Below are positions 42,968-52,321 of a DNA stretch of 64,000 nt, piece by piece. The notes below the pieces were generated by a model, which had not been told where the DNA came from, ran no database searches, and saw only the letters and a list, made by a program, of their open reading frames with translations. The stretch lies in assembly GCF_003710815.1 (NCBI RefSeq), contig NZ_RHHP01000015.1, forward strand, positions 1 to 64,000, in the 5' to 3' direction. The position numbers and the translations under genes were made by a program. The stretch is from Brevibacillus centrosporus. GTDB lineage: Bacteria; Bacillota; Bacilli; Brevibacillales; Brevibacillaceae. Every line of letters starts with the position of its first letter. Positions within the stretch are counted from its first letter, which is position 1.

Positions 42968-43102
42968 AGGTAGGATAGGAATTCAGGCGTCGTGGAACAA
43001 ACGCCTCTAGGAATATGAGTGAAGCTAGCCGGTTTTATTGCACCCCACTGTCCATGCAGTCTTTGGTGTGGCGAATCGGGTCGCTTGTGAAAGGAAGTGG
43101 AA

Positions 43103-44599
43103 ATGATGGCAAAATCGTTTGCGTCTTTTGGCTTTCGACCGGAGCTGATGCAAGGGATTCAAGACCTGTACTATAAAGAACCAACCGCTATTCAGGAAGA
43201 AGCGATTCCGCTGATTCTGGAGGGCAAGGATGTGATCGGACAAGCGCAGACGGGAACGGGGAAAACAGCGGCGTTCATGCTGCCCATTCTCAACGGCTTG
43301 GAGGAAGGGAAACGGGATATCCAAGCCTTGATCCTGACGCCGACCCGCGAGCTGTCCATCCAGATCGCAAAGGAAGTCGAAAAGCTGGGTAAGCATGTGA
43401 ATGTCAATGTTTTGTCGCTCCACGGTGGTACGGATATCGACAAACAGCTCAACAAACTCAAAGATACCGTTCATATCGTCGTAGGTACGCCAGGACGTGT
43501 ATTGGATCATATGAAACGCGGATCGCTGCACTTCGGCCGCATCTCTACGCTCGTATTGGACGAAGCCGATAAAATGATGGAGATGGGCTTTTTGGAGGAT
43601 GTCGAGCAAGTCATCGTCCATACTCCGAATCAACGTCAGGTACTGCTGTTCTCGGCGACGATGCCGGACACAGTGAAAAAGCTGGCGCATCGCTTTATGA
43701 AGCAGCCGCCGCACATCAAGATCGAAGGAAAACAAAAAACAGTAGAACGCATCGAGCAATATTACTACGTCGTGAACCAAAGCGACAAGACAGACGCGCT
43801 CGTCGACCTGCTGGAGCAGGAGCAGCCTTTCCTGACCATCGTTTTCGCCAACACGCAGGTACGCGTGCAGCAGCTGACGGCTCGCCTGCAGGAAAATGGT
43901 CTGTCGGCACAGGCACTGTACGGTGATTTGTCACAAAACAAACGGGAGCAGCTGATGAAGCAGTTCCGTGATATTCGCTTCCAATACTTGATCGCCACCG
44001 ATATTGCGGCGCGCGGCTTGGACGTGGAAGGCGTTACGCACGTGATCAACTACGATCTGCCGAACGACGTAGAGAGCTATATTCACCGCGTCGGCCGTAC
44101 AGGTCGGGCAGGGCAAAAAGGAAAAGCGATCTCGCTGATCTCTCCGCGTCAGAAAAACCTGATGGGACGCTTTGCCAAAACGACAAAAGCAACAATCGAG
44201 GAAAGAATTTTGCAAGCAGGACGCCATCTGGATGCTGGCCGTCGTGAACGTGCCGAAGAGCGGGAAGCCCACTTCGTTGAACTGCGCGAGCAGCAGCAGA
44301 AGGAACAGAAGAAGGAAAAAGATAAAGAGTTTGCTCCGATTCGCGAGGCGATCAAGAAGAAGACAAAGGTCAAGCCTGGCTACAAGAAAAAACTGGCGCG
44401 TGAGCTGGACGAACTCCAAACGAAGTACGAGCAGAATCGGAAACGTGCGGAAGCAATCGCCGCGCGAAAAGCAGGCAAGACCGCTAAACCAGCTAGTGCT
44501 GGAAAGCCAGCGAAGGGTGGAGCAAGCAGACCCGGAGACAAGAGCCAGGGAGGAAGGCCGTTCCGTCCATCCGCAGGAAAAGGCAAATCAAGAGGGTAA
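43103..44599 (+). CDS. DEAD-box ATP-dependent RNA helicase
   Basis: About 498 residues with all core motifs: Q motif (ASFGFRPELMQGI...PTAIQEEAIPL), AQTGTGKT, PTRELS, TPGR, DEAD, SAT, ATDIAARGLD and HRVGRTGR. The C-terminal 110 residues are basic, with a Lys/Glu/Gln-rich stretch and a Gly/Pro/Lys tail ending GKGKSRG, likely for RNA binding. No DbpA-type domain is seen, so it is nearer the CshA/CshB group of ribosome-assembly and RNA-decay helicases. AAAGGAAG precedes ATGs at 43103 and 43106. Monocistronic. Confidence 0.93.
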   Translation: MMAKSFASFGFRPELMQGIQDLYYKEPTAIQEEAIPLILEGKDVIGQAQTGTGKTAAFMLPILNGLEEGKRDIQALILTPTRELSIQIAKEVEKLGKHVNVNVLSLHGGTDIDKQLNKLKDTVHIVVGTPGRVLDHMKRGSLHFGRISTLVLDEADKMMEMGFLEDVEQVIVHTPNQRQVLLFSATMPDTVKKLAHRFMKQPPHIKIEGKQKTVERIEQYYYVVNQSDKTDALVDLLEQEQPFLTIVFANTQVRVQQLTARLQENGLSAQALYGDLSQNKREQLMKQFRDIRFQYLIATDIAARGLDVEGVTHVINYDLPNDVESYIHRVGRTGRAGQKGKAISLISPRQKNLMGRFAKTTKATIEERILQAGRHLDAGRRERAEEREAHFVELREQQQKEQKKEKDKEFAPIREAIKKKTKVKPGYKKKLARELDELQTKYEQNRKRAEAIAARKAGKTAKPASAGKPAKGGASRPGDKSQGGRPFRPSAGKGKSRG

Positions 44600-44614
44600 A
44601 AAAAAGATGACAAG

Positions 44615-44650
44615 CTGTCCGGATCTGGTAAGGGTCCGGGCAGTTTTTTT
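44615..44650 (+). terminator. Terminator of the helicase gene
   Basis: CTGTCCGGATC pairs with GGTCCGGGCAG (with wobbles), followed by seven T residues. Confidence 0.8.
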
Positions 44651-44823
44651 GTATGGCCATGCTGGATGCAGCCTTTACTTTTTAAGGAGAAGGGGCTCCG
44701 GTGTGGGAGATACGAAAATAATGAAGGTAAAAGGAGCGATATCCAGAAAAATTCCTGTTCTTTTCGTGAATGCTCCTAATAATTGAAAGTCTTGGTATAA
44801 TCGAAAAAAAGGAGGCGGTACGG

Positions 44824-45258
44824 ATGGATCACATAGATCAGGAAATTTTGCAGCTGCTTAAAAACAATGGCAGGATGACGAGCTCGGAGATCAGCAGGCA
44901 GGTGCATTTGTCCGTACCTGCCGTATCGGAGCGCATCCGCAAGCTAGAGGAGTCAGCCGTCATTGATCGCTTTACGGTAAAGCTCAATCGCGAGCAGCTC
45001 GGCCAGCAGCTCCTTGCCTTCATCATGGTGCAGTTGGAAAAGCCCGAGCATGTGGAGGAATTTCGCAAGGTCATTTTGCAGGCGGACAGTGTATTGGAAT
45101 GCCACCATATGGCGGGTGCCTACGATTATATGCTCAAGGTAGCGCTTTCAGGCACGAAAGAGTTGGAGCGGCTTATTTCAGACACGATTAAGCAGGTGCC
45201 GGGTGTCGTCAAGACGAACACGATGATTGTGCTCTCTTCCATGAAGGAGGAGATGTGA
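44824..45258 (+). CDS. Lrp/AsnC-family regulator
   Basis: 144 residues: N-terminal helix-turn-helix (LLKNNGRMTSSEISRQVHLS, VPAVSERIRKLEESAVIDRF) and a C-terminal RAM/AsnC ligand domain (HHMAGAYDYMLKVALSGTKE). ATG 44824 follows AAAAGGAGG. A single base separates it from the LysE-type exporter gene, a common pairing in which the regulator senses an amino acid and controls its export. Confidence 0.92.
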   Translation: MDHIDQEILQLLKNNGRMTSSEISRQVHLSVPAVSERIRKLEESAVIDRFTVKLNREQLGQQLLAFIMVQLEKPEHVEEFRKVILQADSVLECHHMAGAYDYMLKVALSGTKELERLISDTIKQVPGVVKTNTMIVLSSMKEEM

Positions 45259-45259
45259 G

Positions 45260-45937
45260 ATGACGGCTGTGTGGAACGGCTTGCTTTTTGGCATGCTGCT
45301 GCAGCTGTCGGTGGGGCCGGTTTGTCTGGCTGTTTTGCAACGATCCATCTCCCTCGGCTTTCGGCAAGCGTGGTGGATGATTGTTGGGGTAGCGCTAGTA
45401 GATGCCGCATACATGGCAGGAGCGATTGGCGGGCTTGCGCTGCTTTTGCAAATAAACATGGTCAAGCAGTTGGTTGTTATCGGCGGTGCAGTCACCCTTA
45501 TTTGGTTTGGGATGGGAAGTATGCGGGCAAAAGTCACGGATGCTGGTGTCGTGCAGGCAGCTGCTTCGGGTACTGCTGACAATGCCCCGTTGTCCATGCC
45601 TGCGGCGGAGCGAAAAGAGAGGGAAATCGGCAAGGGGAGAAGCTTTCTCTACGGAGTTGGCTTGACGCTGACGAATCCGCTGACCATTCTTTTTTGGGCG
45701 GGCGTATTTGGCTCGCTGATGTCGTCTCAAACGACGTTGGCTGGTGGCCAGCTGTTTGGCTTCGCAGTGGGGTGTGTTCTCTCTACGCTGCTGTTTCTTA
45801 CAGGGATCGCCAGGCTCGGTACCTATGCGGCAAAAATGCTGCACCCTGTATGGCTGAAACGATTTAACCTCCTGGTAGGTCTCTTCCTCATTGGCTTTGC
45901 TATTGTTCTTTTCTTTCAAAATCATTGGTCCTTTTGA
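45260..45937 (+). CDS. LysE/RhtB-family amino-acid exporter
   Basis: 225 residues with five to six membrane helices. The N-terminus (LLFGMLLQLSVGPVCLAVLQ) carries the family G-x-x-x-S-x-GP motif, and GVGLTLTNPLTILFWAGVFG is the second family signature. It should export an amino acid driven by protons. A loop of about 30 polar residues (TDAGVVQAAASGTADN region) separates the two halves. Translated with the upstream Lrp-type gene, its likely regulator. Confidence 0.92.
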   Translation: MTAVWNGLLFGMLLQLSVGPVCLAVLQRSISLGFRQAWWMIVGVALVDAAYMAGAIGGLALLLQINMVKQLVVIGGAVTLIWFGMGSMRAKVTDAGVVQAAASGTADNAPLSMPAAERKEREIGKGRSFLYGVGLTLTNPLTILFWAGVFGSLMSSQTTLAGGQLFGFAVGCVLSTLLFLTGIARLGTYAAKMLHPVWLKRFNLLVGLFLIGFAIVLFFQNHWSF

Positions 45938-46035
45938 AATAGTGTTTTCCACCTAACGCAATGGGGTAGAATATAGGTAGATAGGACCCTTTGTGCAGAC
46001 TGCAACAAAGTACGGGGTGTGAGGAGAGGCACGCG

Positions 46036-46275
46036 ATGAAGGATTTTTGCATGAAATGTGGTAGCGAGATGAGCCCAGGGGAATACACCTGCAAGGTATG
46101 TGGGCAGAACGACATGGATGAATATCGGCTGATTCGAAATTACGTCAGGAGCTTCCCGAATTCGAATGCCATTCAGATTGCCAATGCAACCGGCATCTCG
46201 GTATCAAAAATCTTGCGCTATATCAGGGATGGCTCACTTACCGTCGTGGACAGCCATACCCGTCGAGGAAGATAA
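46036..46275 (+). CDS. Zinc-ribbon plus helix-turn-helix protein (YvyF-like)
   Basis: 79 residues: a four-Cys zinc ribbon (Cys5, Cys8, Cys19, Cys22 in CMKCGS and CKVCGQ) followed by a helix-turn-helix-like part (IQIANATGISVSKILRYIRD, GSLTV). This is the layout of the flagellar-operon protein YvyF, though no flagellar genes are near. The ATG at 46036 follows GAGGAGAGG. A small regulator or anti-regulator is likely. Confidence 0.78.
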   Translation: MKDFCMKCGSEMSPGEYTCKVCGQNDMDEYRLIRNYVRSFPNSNAIQIANATGISVSKILRYIRDGSLTVVDSHTRRGR

Positions 46276-46289
46276 ATCGAAAGAAAAAC

Positions 46290-46336
46290 AAGCCCACCGC
46301 AAAAGCAAGCGTGCTTTTTAGGCAGTGGGCTTATTT
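46290..46336. terminator. Bidirectional terminator
   Basis: AAGCCCAC and GTGGGCTT form the outer stem, with an inner AAAAGCA/TGCTTTT hairpin. It separates the zinc-ribbon gene from the opposing methyltransferase gene. Confidence 0.7.
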
Positions 46337-46343
46337 GACGTTG

Positions 46344-47756
46344 CTAGAGCCAACGCAACCCTTTGGGATAATGGTTTTTCAGCTGACCGTCCACATGTTT
46401 TCCCCATCCTAGTGAAAATCCGTTTACGGTAATCAGTGTCCAGCCGTTGCTGCCTTCCCGGCTGAGCGCTTCTCCCTTCAAATAGCGAAGCAGATCGGGA
46501 TCTTCCGCGGAGAAATCAGCGACGCGTGCAGCCTCCTGCGCAGAGAGGGCAAGTGCCAGCGCATGGCTAGGTTCGAGTCGATTCTTTTTCACCGTTCCGA
46601 GATGCAGTCCGACACGCAATACTTTGATGCCGTCCCAATCCAGCTCGGGTGCAGGTGAGTAGAAGAGCTGCTCACCAAACAGCAGGAAGGCGCGATCATC
46701 CCCCAGATGACGCGATAGGTGGGGAAGCGCGTCTGCTGCAAAGGAGCGCCAAGCAGCGATGGCTTCCTTGCGTCCTGCAGGAGCTGATTTGGCTCGTTTT
46801 TCTTTCCGCTTTTTGGGGACCTCTGCCGGCTGATCGGCATCAGCGCTTTTGTGCAGCTTGGCGAGGTAGTGCCCCTCGCCGCTGAGTAGATGCGGCCAAA
46901 GCCTTGCCGTTTGCGCCAGCTCATCGGAGACTGGCGTTGCCCACTCGGGGTGCCCAGAGGAAAAATGCTCGGGATGCGGGAGTGGTATGATCGAGAACTC
47001 CGGGTGGCGCTCGAGGAAGATCGCCATCGATTGCTCGTTTTCCAGAGGGGCGAACGTACAAGTCGAGTACACCAGTGTCCCCCCTGGCTTTAGCATGGCA
47101 GCAGCCGCATCGAGAATATCGATTTGCATCCGGTGGCATTCGAGCACTTTATTCGGAGACCATTCGTCGATCGCTTCCGGGAGCTTGCGAAACATGCCTT
47201 CTCCTGAGCAAGGCGCATCTACGAGAATCCGGTCGAAAAATTGAGGGAAGCGTTCCATGAGCCGCTCTGGAGTTTCGTTGGTGACGACCGCGTTTGGCAC
47301 GCCGCAGCGCTCCAGATTTTCCGAGAGGATACGTGCGCGCACCGGATGAATTTCGTTTGCGATTAGAAGACCTTCACCCAGTAGAGCAGCAGCGAGCTGC
47401 GTCGACTTTCCGCCGGGTGCTGCACACAAATCCAGGATGGTTTCGCCAGGCTGTGCCTCCAGACATTCTGCAGCTGACATGGCGCTCGGCTCCTGCAAAT
47501 AGTACAAGCCGGCGGAATGATACGGATGCTTGCCCGGTCTCATCCCTTCTTGATAGCGAAAGCCGTTGGCACACCATGCAACCGGCTCCACAGGAAAAGG
47601 TGTGAGGGCGAGAAAGCGTTCGCGAGCGATTTTCAGAGGGTTCACGCGCAAACCGTGAAAGAGGGGTTGTTCGTATGAAGCGGCGAATGCATCGTACTCG
47701 TCCTGCAGCAGGGCCCGCATCCGTTCTGTAAAAGCAGTAGGTAAAGATTGTGTCAT
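46344..47756 (-). CDS. rRNA cytosine-C5 methyltransferase, RsmF-like
   Basis: 470 residues of the NOL1/NOP2/Sun family. The SAM motif is ILDLCAAPGGKSTQLAAALL; the two catalytic cysteines lie in LVDAPCSGEGMFRK and VYSTCTFAPLENE. The C-terminal 170 residues resemble the RsmF PUA-like domain. It methylates a cytosine in 16S (or 23S) rRNA. The start at 47756 (MTQSLPTAF) is favoured over earlier in-frame ATGs by GGAGG seven bases upstream. Confidence 0.92.
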   Translation of the reverse strand: MTQSLPTAFTERMRALLQDEYDAFAASYEQPLFHGLRVNPLKIARERFLALTPFPVEPVAWCANGFRYQEGMRPGKHPYHSAGLYYLQEPSAMSAAECLEAQPGETILDLCAAPGGKSTQLAAALLGEGLLIANEIHPVRARILSENLERCGVPNAVVTNETPERLMERFPQFFDRILVDAPCSGEGMFRKLPEAIDEWSPNKVLECHRMQIDILDAAAAMLKPGGTLVYSTCTFAPLENEQSMAIFLERHPEFSIIPLPHPEHFSSGHPEWATPVSDELAQTARLWPHLLSGEGHYLAKLHKSADADQPAEVPKKRKEKRAKSAPAGRKEAIAAWRSFAADALPHLSRHLGDDRAFLLFGEQLFYSPAPELDWDGIKVLRVGLHLGTVKKNRLEPSHALALALSAQEAARVADFSAEDPDLLRYLKGEALSREGSNGWTLITVNGFSLGWGKHVDGQLKNHYPKGLRWL

Positions 47757-47840
47757 AGAAGCCTCCGTTGTCAGAATTTGGCCGATGGGTAGAGGAAAAG
47801 ATAGAATCATGGCGAATCTTAGAAAATGAGGTGAGAGCAT

Positions 47841-48593
47841 ATGAAAGGATCCCGTGCGGAACGCTACCGCTCCCGGCGGAGGAACGACTCGGAAGTCAGC
47901 CGGTTTTGGATCATGGGGTTGCTTTTCTCACTGCTGGTGCTTGCTTTTGAATTTTTGATCGAGATTCCCGCCGACGCAGATTGGCTGCAGGAGATGGAGA
48001 TGGCGCTGTTTTCCGCCAGCTTTACCTTGCTTGCCTTTTATCTGTTAGGGCTTACGTTTGTATTTTCTCGCGGGCAAAGGGTTGGGAAGATCAATCACCA
48101 GGTCATTATCTACGTATGGCTGGGAGCGATTCTGTTTCACTTGTTCCTGCTCATCAGCAACTTGTCCAATCAGCATGTCTACAAAGCAGGGATCATCTTA
48201 TTTTTAGGCCCATTGTTCTTGACTGTCTACCATTTTATCACGTACTTGTCCGCATTGCGCGAGGAGCGTGCGGAACAGGAAGCGGCTACGGGTGCTTCGA
48301 TGGAGCGCGTCGCCTATCAGATGATTTTAGAAGGCAGCAGGGTGTACAGTGAAATCAATCGATTGAAGACGGAGTACCCCGAAATCGAACAAATGCTACG
48401 TGCCAACGACTTCCACAACAAGCTGGAACGCTATGCTCTGGAAATGCAGCAGTATTTGCAGGTCAAGCAATTCGAGCGCAAGGACGTGGAATTATTGGAG
48501 GGCCATTATTATTTTCTGGAAAACCTGCTGACATTGGCAAAGCAGCATCCAGGGATTATCGAATCCCGTCATTTTGCTCGTCGTGAAGACTAA
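47841..48593 (+). CDS. Membrane protein with cytoplasmic helical tail, unknown
   Basis: 250 residues with four hydrophobic segments (about 23-42, 52-74, 88-106, 113-133), preceded by a basic N-terminus and followed by about 115 charged, helical residues (EERAEQEAATGASMERVAYQ onward). No family recognised. It lies 30 bases before a soluble chemoreceptor gene on the same strand, so the two are probably co-transcribed and may work together. Confidence 0.75.
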   Translation: MKGSRAERYRSRRRNDSEVSRFWIMGLLFSLLVLAFEFLIEIPADADWLQEMEMALFSASFTLLAFYLLGLTFVFSRGQRVGKINHQVIIYVWLGAILFHLFLLISNLSNQHVYKAGIILFLGPLFLTVYHFITYLSALREERAEQEAATGASMERVAYQMILEGSRVYSEINRLKTEYPEIEQMLRANDFHNKLERYALEMQQYLQVKQFERKDVELLEGHYYFLENLLTLAKQHPGIIESRHFARRED

Positions 48594-48623
48594 TGGTTTG
48601 ATGGCAAAGGAGAGAGTAGAAAC

Positions 48624-49562
48624 ATGTTCTGGAAGAAAGAAAAAGGTCAGGCAGAAGCACAGACAGCAGTAGCGATTGCAACAGAGGAAACGCAAAGTCA
48701 AGACGTGTGGAGAAATGAGCTGCAAGCCCTTTATGAACAGATGGGAGAAGCTCTTTCGCAAAATGGGGAAGTAAATGCCGAGCATGGAAAACTCATACAA
48801 CTGGTTGCCCAAATGAAAGGCGTCATCGAAACGATCAAGGCGATTAACGAAAGTGATGACGAATCAGCGGGTCAGCTGCATGTTCGAGGGGAACGACTGA
48901 CCGCCATCAGCGAGCAATCCATGCAGCGTGCAGAAGCGGGGAAATCCGCGATGACGGAAGTAGTCGAAGTGATGAGTCTCTTGGAGGCAGAGTCTGTCAA
49001 TACGGCGCGCTCCATGAGCCGGCTCGAGGACCGTTCATCGGAGATCACCAGCATCGTCAAGGTGATCAGCGACATCGCCAACCAAACCAATTTGCTGGCA
49101 CTGAATGCAGCGATTGAGGCTGCACGCGCTGGTGAGCAGGGTCGAGGCTTTGCCGTGGTAGCAGATGAAGTGCGCAAGCTGGCTGAAATGACAGCGAATT
49201 CGACTAAAACAATCGCCGAGTTGATCGGAAAAATTCAGGAAGAGACAAAAGAAGCGCTGATGAACAGCGAAAAGAACAGCTCAGCGATCAAAAACGGCCT
49301 GTCCATCAGCCGAGATGCCTCCGGCAAGATGGAGGGAATCGTACAGGCTTTCCACGAGGTAAGCGTAGAAGTTTCCGGTGTCATGCAAATCATCGAGCAT
49401 CAAAAACAATTTGCGGATGAAGTAGCCAAGCAGGTGGGGGAAGCCGTTCAGCTGCTGGGTGATTTAAATCAAGACCTGACTTTGCACGTGAGCAGAGCGA
49501 AGGAAGTGGAACAGCTCCTGCAAGTGAGTGTAGAGGATGGAAAGCGCGTACTCTCCGAATAG
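48624..49562 (+). CDS. Soluble methyl-accepting chemotaxis-like protein
   Basis: 312 residues, no membrane segment. The chemoreceptor signalling hairpin is intact ([20 protein letters not shown], then [16 protein letters not shown]). The N-terminal 90 residues are charged and helical with no recognised sensor domain. The ATG at 48624 follows AAAGGAGAGAG. It may couple cytoplasmic signals, perhaps from the membrane protein encoded just upstream, to CheA. Confidence 0.88.
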   Translation: MFWKKEKGQAEAQTAVAIATEETQSQDVWRNELQALYEQMGEALSQNGEVNAEHGKLIQLVAQMKGVIETIKAINESDDESAGQLHVRGERLTAISEQSMQRAEAGKSAMTEVVEVMSLLEAESVNTARSMSRLEDRSSEITSIVKVISDIANQTNLLALNAAIEAARAGEQGRGFAVVADEVRKLAEMTANSTKTIAELIGKIQEETKEALMNSEKNSSAIKNGLSISRDASGKMEGIVQAFHEVSVEVSGVMQIIEHQKQFADEVAKQVGEAVQLLGDLNQDLTLHVSRAKEVEQLLQVSVEDGKRVLSE

Positions 49563-49597
49563 CTTTCTAAAGTATGACTGCCTTACCTATTTTTTAT

Positions 49598-49625
49598 TTG
49601 ACTATTCAATCGAGAAGTCTATAAT
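49598..49625 (+). promoter_or_regulatory. Sigma-A promoter of the riboswitch operon
   Basis: TTGACT and TATAAT are separated by 16 bases. Transcription would start near 49632, giving a leader of about 215 bases that contains the aptamer and a terminator. Confidence 0.75.
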
Positions 49626-49677
49626 CGAAAGTGGACTAACCAAAAAATTCCTGTAACTTGACAATTCGACAAAACAT

Positions 49678-49770
49678 TCGCTATGAATGGGCAAACCCAT
49701 TGAAAGGTGGGGACGCAAAGCCACGGGCCTACGGATCTTCTCTATGGCAGCCGGGTTGCCAACTAGCAGG
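49678..49770 (+). promoter_or_regulatory. Cyclic di-GMP-I (GEMM) riboswitch aptamer
   Basis: The leader contains the GEMM-I core: GGGCAAACC, then a GAAA tetraloop-type hairpin (CCCATTGAAAGGTGGG), GACGCAAAGCCACGGGCCT, and the closing GCCGGGTTGCC. The ends GCTA and TAGC can form P1. It binds cyclic di-GMP. A terminator lies just downstream, so ligand binding probably decides between termination and read-through into the aldehyde dehydrogenase gene. Confidence 0.93.
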
Positions 49771-49786
49771 TTTTTTCATGCTGTCT

Positions 49787-49824
49787 AACGGCTCCCTTCT
49801 GGCGATGGGGGCCGTTATTTTTTT
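49787..49824 (+). terminator. Riboswitch expression-platform terminator
   Basis: AACGGCTCCC pairs with GGGGGCCGTT (one wobble) and is followed by ATTTTTTT. The ALDH ribosome site begins only 10-20 bases later. Confidence 0.85.
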
Positions 49825-49847
49825 GGACAAGGGAGAGGAGAAGGGAT

Positions 49848-51305
49848 ATGTTGATTCTACAAGCTTTGAACAAGCAATTCATCTATGGGGAGTGGAGGGA
49901 CGGACTCGCTTCACGGAAGCTGCTGGATCTCAATCCGTACAACGGTGAAGTCATTACAGAATTCCAAATGGCCAGCTTGCAGGATATCGACGAGGCCTAT
50001 CAAGCCGCTGCTCGTGCAAAAAAGGAATGGGATGAAGTGAATCCCTACGTCAAGTCGCGGATATTGGGGCGTGCGGTGGACTACATCGATGCTCACGAAG
50101 AAGAAATCATCGACATCATTATCAAAGAGCTCGGTGGGACACGCCTCAAAGCGTTTTTTGAAATCGGTCTGGTGAAGGACATCATCCGGGAAGCGGCGAC
50201 ATTCCCCGTGCGCATGGAAGGCAAAATTCTCCCATCTCCTGTCGACGGAAAAGAAAACAGGCTGTATCGCATTCCAGCAGGAGTAGTAGGGGTCATCAGC
50301 CCCTTCAACTTCCCGTTCTATCTGTCCATGAAATCCGTAGCTCCGGCTCTGGGGGCAGGGAACGGCGTTGTGCTGAAGCCGCATGAGCATACACCGATCA
50401 TGGGTGGTACGCTCATCGGAAAAATTTTTGAAGAGGCTGGACTTCCCAAAGGCTTGGTCAACGTGATCGTAACGGACATCTCGGAAATCGGAGATGGATT
50501 TGTGGAGCATCCGATTCCGCGCATTCTCTCTTTCACAGGCTCCAGCCAGGTAGGCAGCCATATCGCGCAGGTCGCTGCCAAGCATTTTAAAAAGGCGATT
50601 CTGGAGCTGGGCGGAAACAGTGCGCTGATCGTACTGGAGGATGCGGATATCGAGTACGCTGTTAACGCAGCAGTGTTTAGCCGTTTTACCCACCAAGGCC
50701 AAATTTGCATGTCAGCGAACCGTGTGCTCGTCCATCAAGACGTATACGATCAGTTCCTCGATCAATACGTGAAGAAAGTGTCCTCGCTGAAAGTGGGAGA
50801 CCCGTACGATCCGGACACCGTCATCGGTCCTTTGATCAATGATCGTCAGGTGAAGAGCCTGATGAGTACCATTGAGGAAGCGATCGGGGAGGGAGCGACT
50901 CCGATCTTGAAGGGCGAGGTAACCGGAAACGTCGTAGCTCCCATCATTTTGACGGATGTCACAACCGATATGGCCATCGCCTCCAAGGAGCTGTTTGGAC
51001 CCGCGGTATGCATTTTCAAATTTGCATCCGAAGAGGAAGCGGTTCAGATGGCAAACGAAACGCCATTTGGACTCTCAGGAGCGATTCACACGCGCGATCT
51101 CGAGCGTGGAGCACAGATGGCGAAGCGAATCGAGACCGGGATGATCCATATCAACGACGGTACGATTAACGACGAGCCGATTGTCGCGTTTGGCGGAGAA
51201 AAGCATTCCGGTTTGGGACGTTTGAATGGGCAGTGGAGCCTGGAAGAGTTTTCGACGCTCAAGTGGATCTCCGTTCAGCATAAGCCTCGTCAATTTCCTT
51301 ATTAA
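49848..51305 (+). CDS. Aldehyde dehydrogenase (vanillin/benzaldehyde type, YfmT-like)
   Basis: 485 residues with the NAD(P)-dependent ALDH pattern: GVVGVISPFNFPFYLSMKSV, the general base Glu in LELGGNSALIV and nucleophile Cys in HQGQICMSANR, then ELFGPAVCIFKF. It oxidises an aldehyde, perhaps aromatic, to the acid. Bacillus subtilis places vanillin dehydrogenase yfmT beside the soluble chemoreceptor yfmS, and the same pair occurs here. It is the first gene behind the cyclic di-GMP riboswitch. Confidence 0.92.
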   Translation: MLILQALNKQFIYGEWRDGLASRKLLDLNPYNGEVITEFQMASLQDIDEAYQAAARAKKEWDEVNPYVKSRILGRAVDYIDAHEEEIIDIIIKELGGTRLKAFFEIGLVKDIIREAATFPVRMEGKILPSPVDGKENRLYRIPAGVVGVISPFNFPFYLSMKSVAPALGAGNGVVLKPHEHTPIMGGTLIGKIFEEAGLPKGLVNVIVTDISEIGDGFVEHPIPRILSFTGSSQVGSHIAQVAAKHFKKAILELGGNSALIVLEDADIEYAVNAAVFSRFTHQGQICMSANRVLVHQDVYDQFLDQYVKKVSSLKVGDPYDPDTVIGPLINDRQVKSLMSTIEEAIGEGATPILKGEVTGNVVAPIILTDVTTDMAIASKELFGPAVCIFKFASEEEAVQMANETPFGLSGAIHTRDLERGAQMAKRIETGMIHINDGTINDEPIVAFGGEKHSGLGRLNGQWSLEEFSTLKWISVQHKPRQFPY

Positions 51306-51329
51306 TCATGTAGAGTTAGGTGGTCAGCG

Positions 51330-52256
51330 ATGAAGACAGTGGGAGAATGGGAACAAACAGATCAGGAACAAACGTGGGAAGCGGCGGACAGCACTCAACC
51401 GACAGAACCGTCCGAATCCGCAGAAACGGCAGAATTGCTAGAGGCTTTTATGAAAGTGGCTCCGTATCTGAACGACTTGATTTCCGATGACGTTACGGTG
51501 GGCGTCTATGATACAGAAAAGCTGCTGATGAACATTCCGGGGAAGACATTTGCTCTGCAGGTGACACCTGGCGATCCTTTGCAAGAGGGAGATATCATTA
51601 CGACTGCCATCCGTACGAATACGCATCAATCGATGATCGTACCCAAGGAGCTGTTCGGGTTTCCCCTGATCGCCCGTGCTGTTCCGCTTCATGACAAGCA
51701 AGGGCGTGTAGTCGGGGGCGTCGGCATCGGTTCCAGCATGGAGCGGGCAAATGTTCTGTACGAGATTACGGCCAATCTCTCCAGTGTCGTGGAACAGGTA
51801 AGTGCGACGACAAATAGCATGGCGTCCGAAATCAGCAAATTAAACGAGCAGATGCGCGGCATCTCCGTTCAAGCCAAAGACGTCAGCGACAGTACCGGGG
51901 AGATCGAGCAGATCGCGCTGGCTGTGAAAAAGATTGCGGACCAAAGCAACATTCTGGGGCTTAATGCGAGTATCGAAGCAGCGCGGGTAGGGGAGGCGGG
52001 GCGTGGTTTTGCCGTCGTGGCCAACGAAGTGCGCAACATGGCGAGCAACTCCCGCGAGAATGCAGAGAAAATCAAACATACGACCGATTCCATCCGAGAG
52101 CTGATCGTGCATCTGCAGACATCCATCGAGCTGATCAATCAGACGATGGAAAGTCAGGCATCGGCTACTCAGCAGATTTCCGCGACGATGATAGAGGTCA
52201 GCGACAATACGCAAAAGCTGGCTGACTTGGCCGAAGAAGCATTCCAATCCAAATAA
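51330..52256 (+). CDS. Soluble chemoreceptor, YfmS-like
   Basis: 308 residues without membrane helices. An acidic N-terminus precedes a sensor-like domain ([40 protein letters not shown]) and a short signalling hairpin ([20 protein letters not shown], then [16 protein letters not shown]). It starts 24 bases after the ALDH stop, so it shares the riboswitch. Detection of a cytoplasmic aldehyde or acid product is a possible role. Confidence 0.9.
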   Translation: MKTVGEWEQTDQEQTWEAADSTQPTEPSESAETAELLEAFMKVAPYLNDLISDDVTVGVYDTEKLLMNIPGKTFALQVTPGDPLQEGDIITTAIRTNTHQSMIVPKELFGFPLIARAVPLHDKQGRVVGGVGIGSSMERANVLYEITANLSSVVEQVSATTNSMASEISKLNEQMRGISVQAKDVSDSTGEIEQIALAVKKIADQSNILGLNASIEAARVGEAGRGFAVVANEVRNMASNSRENAEKIKHTTDSIRELIVHLQTSIELINQTMESQASATQQISATMIEVSDNTQKLADLAEEAFQSK

Positions 52257-52277
52257 AAAAGCTTGTTTCATGTAACG

Positions 52278-52319
52278 AAACGTCCTTCCCTTGTGTCATA
52301 CAGGAGAGGGACGTTTTTT
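52278..52319 (+). terminator. Terminator of the ALDH-chemoreceptor operon
   Basis: AAACGTCCTTCCC pairs with GGAGAGGGACGTTT, followed by T residues. Repeat copy 4 begins three bases later. Confidence 0.8.
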
Positions 52320-52321
52320 GG

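Noticed and set aside
49658..49948. A 96-residue plus-strand frame
   Set aside because: It covers the cyclic di-GMP riboswitch, its terminator and the ALDH start in another frame; not a gene.
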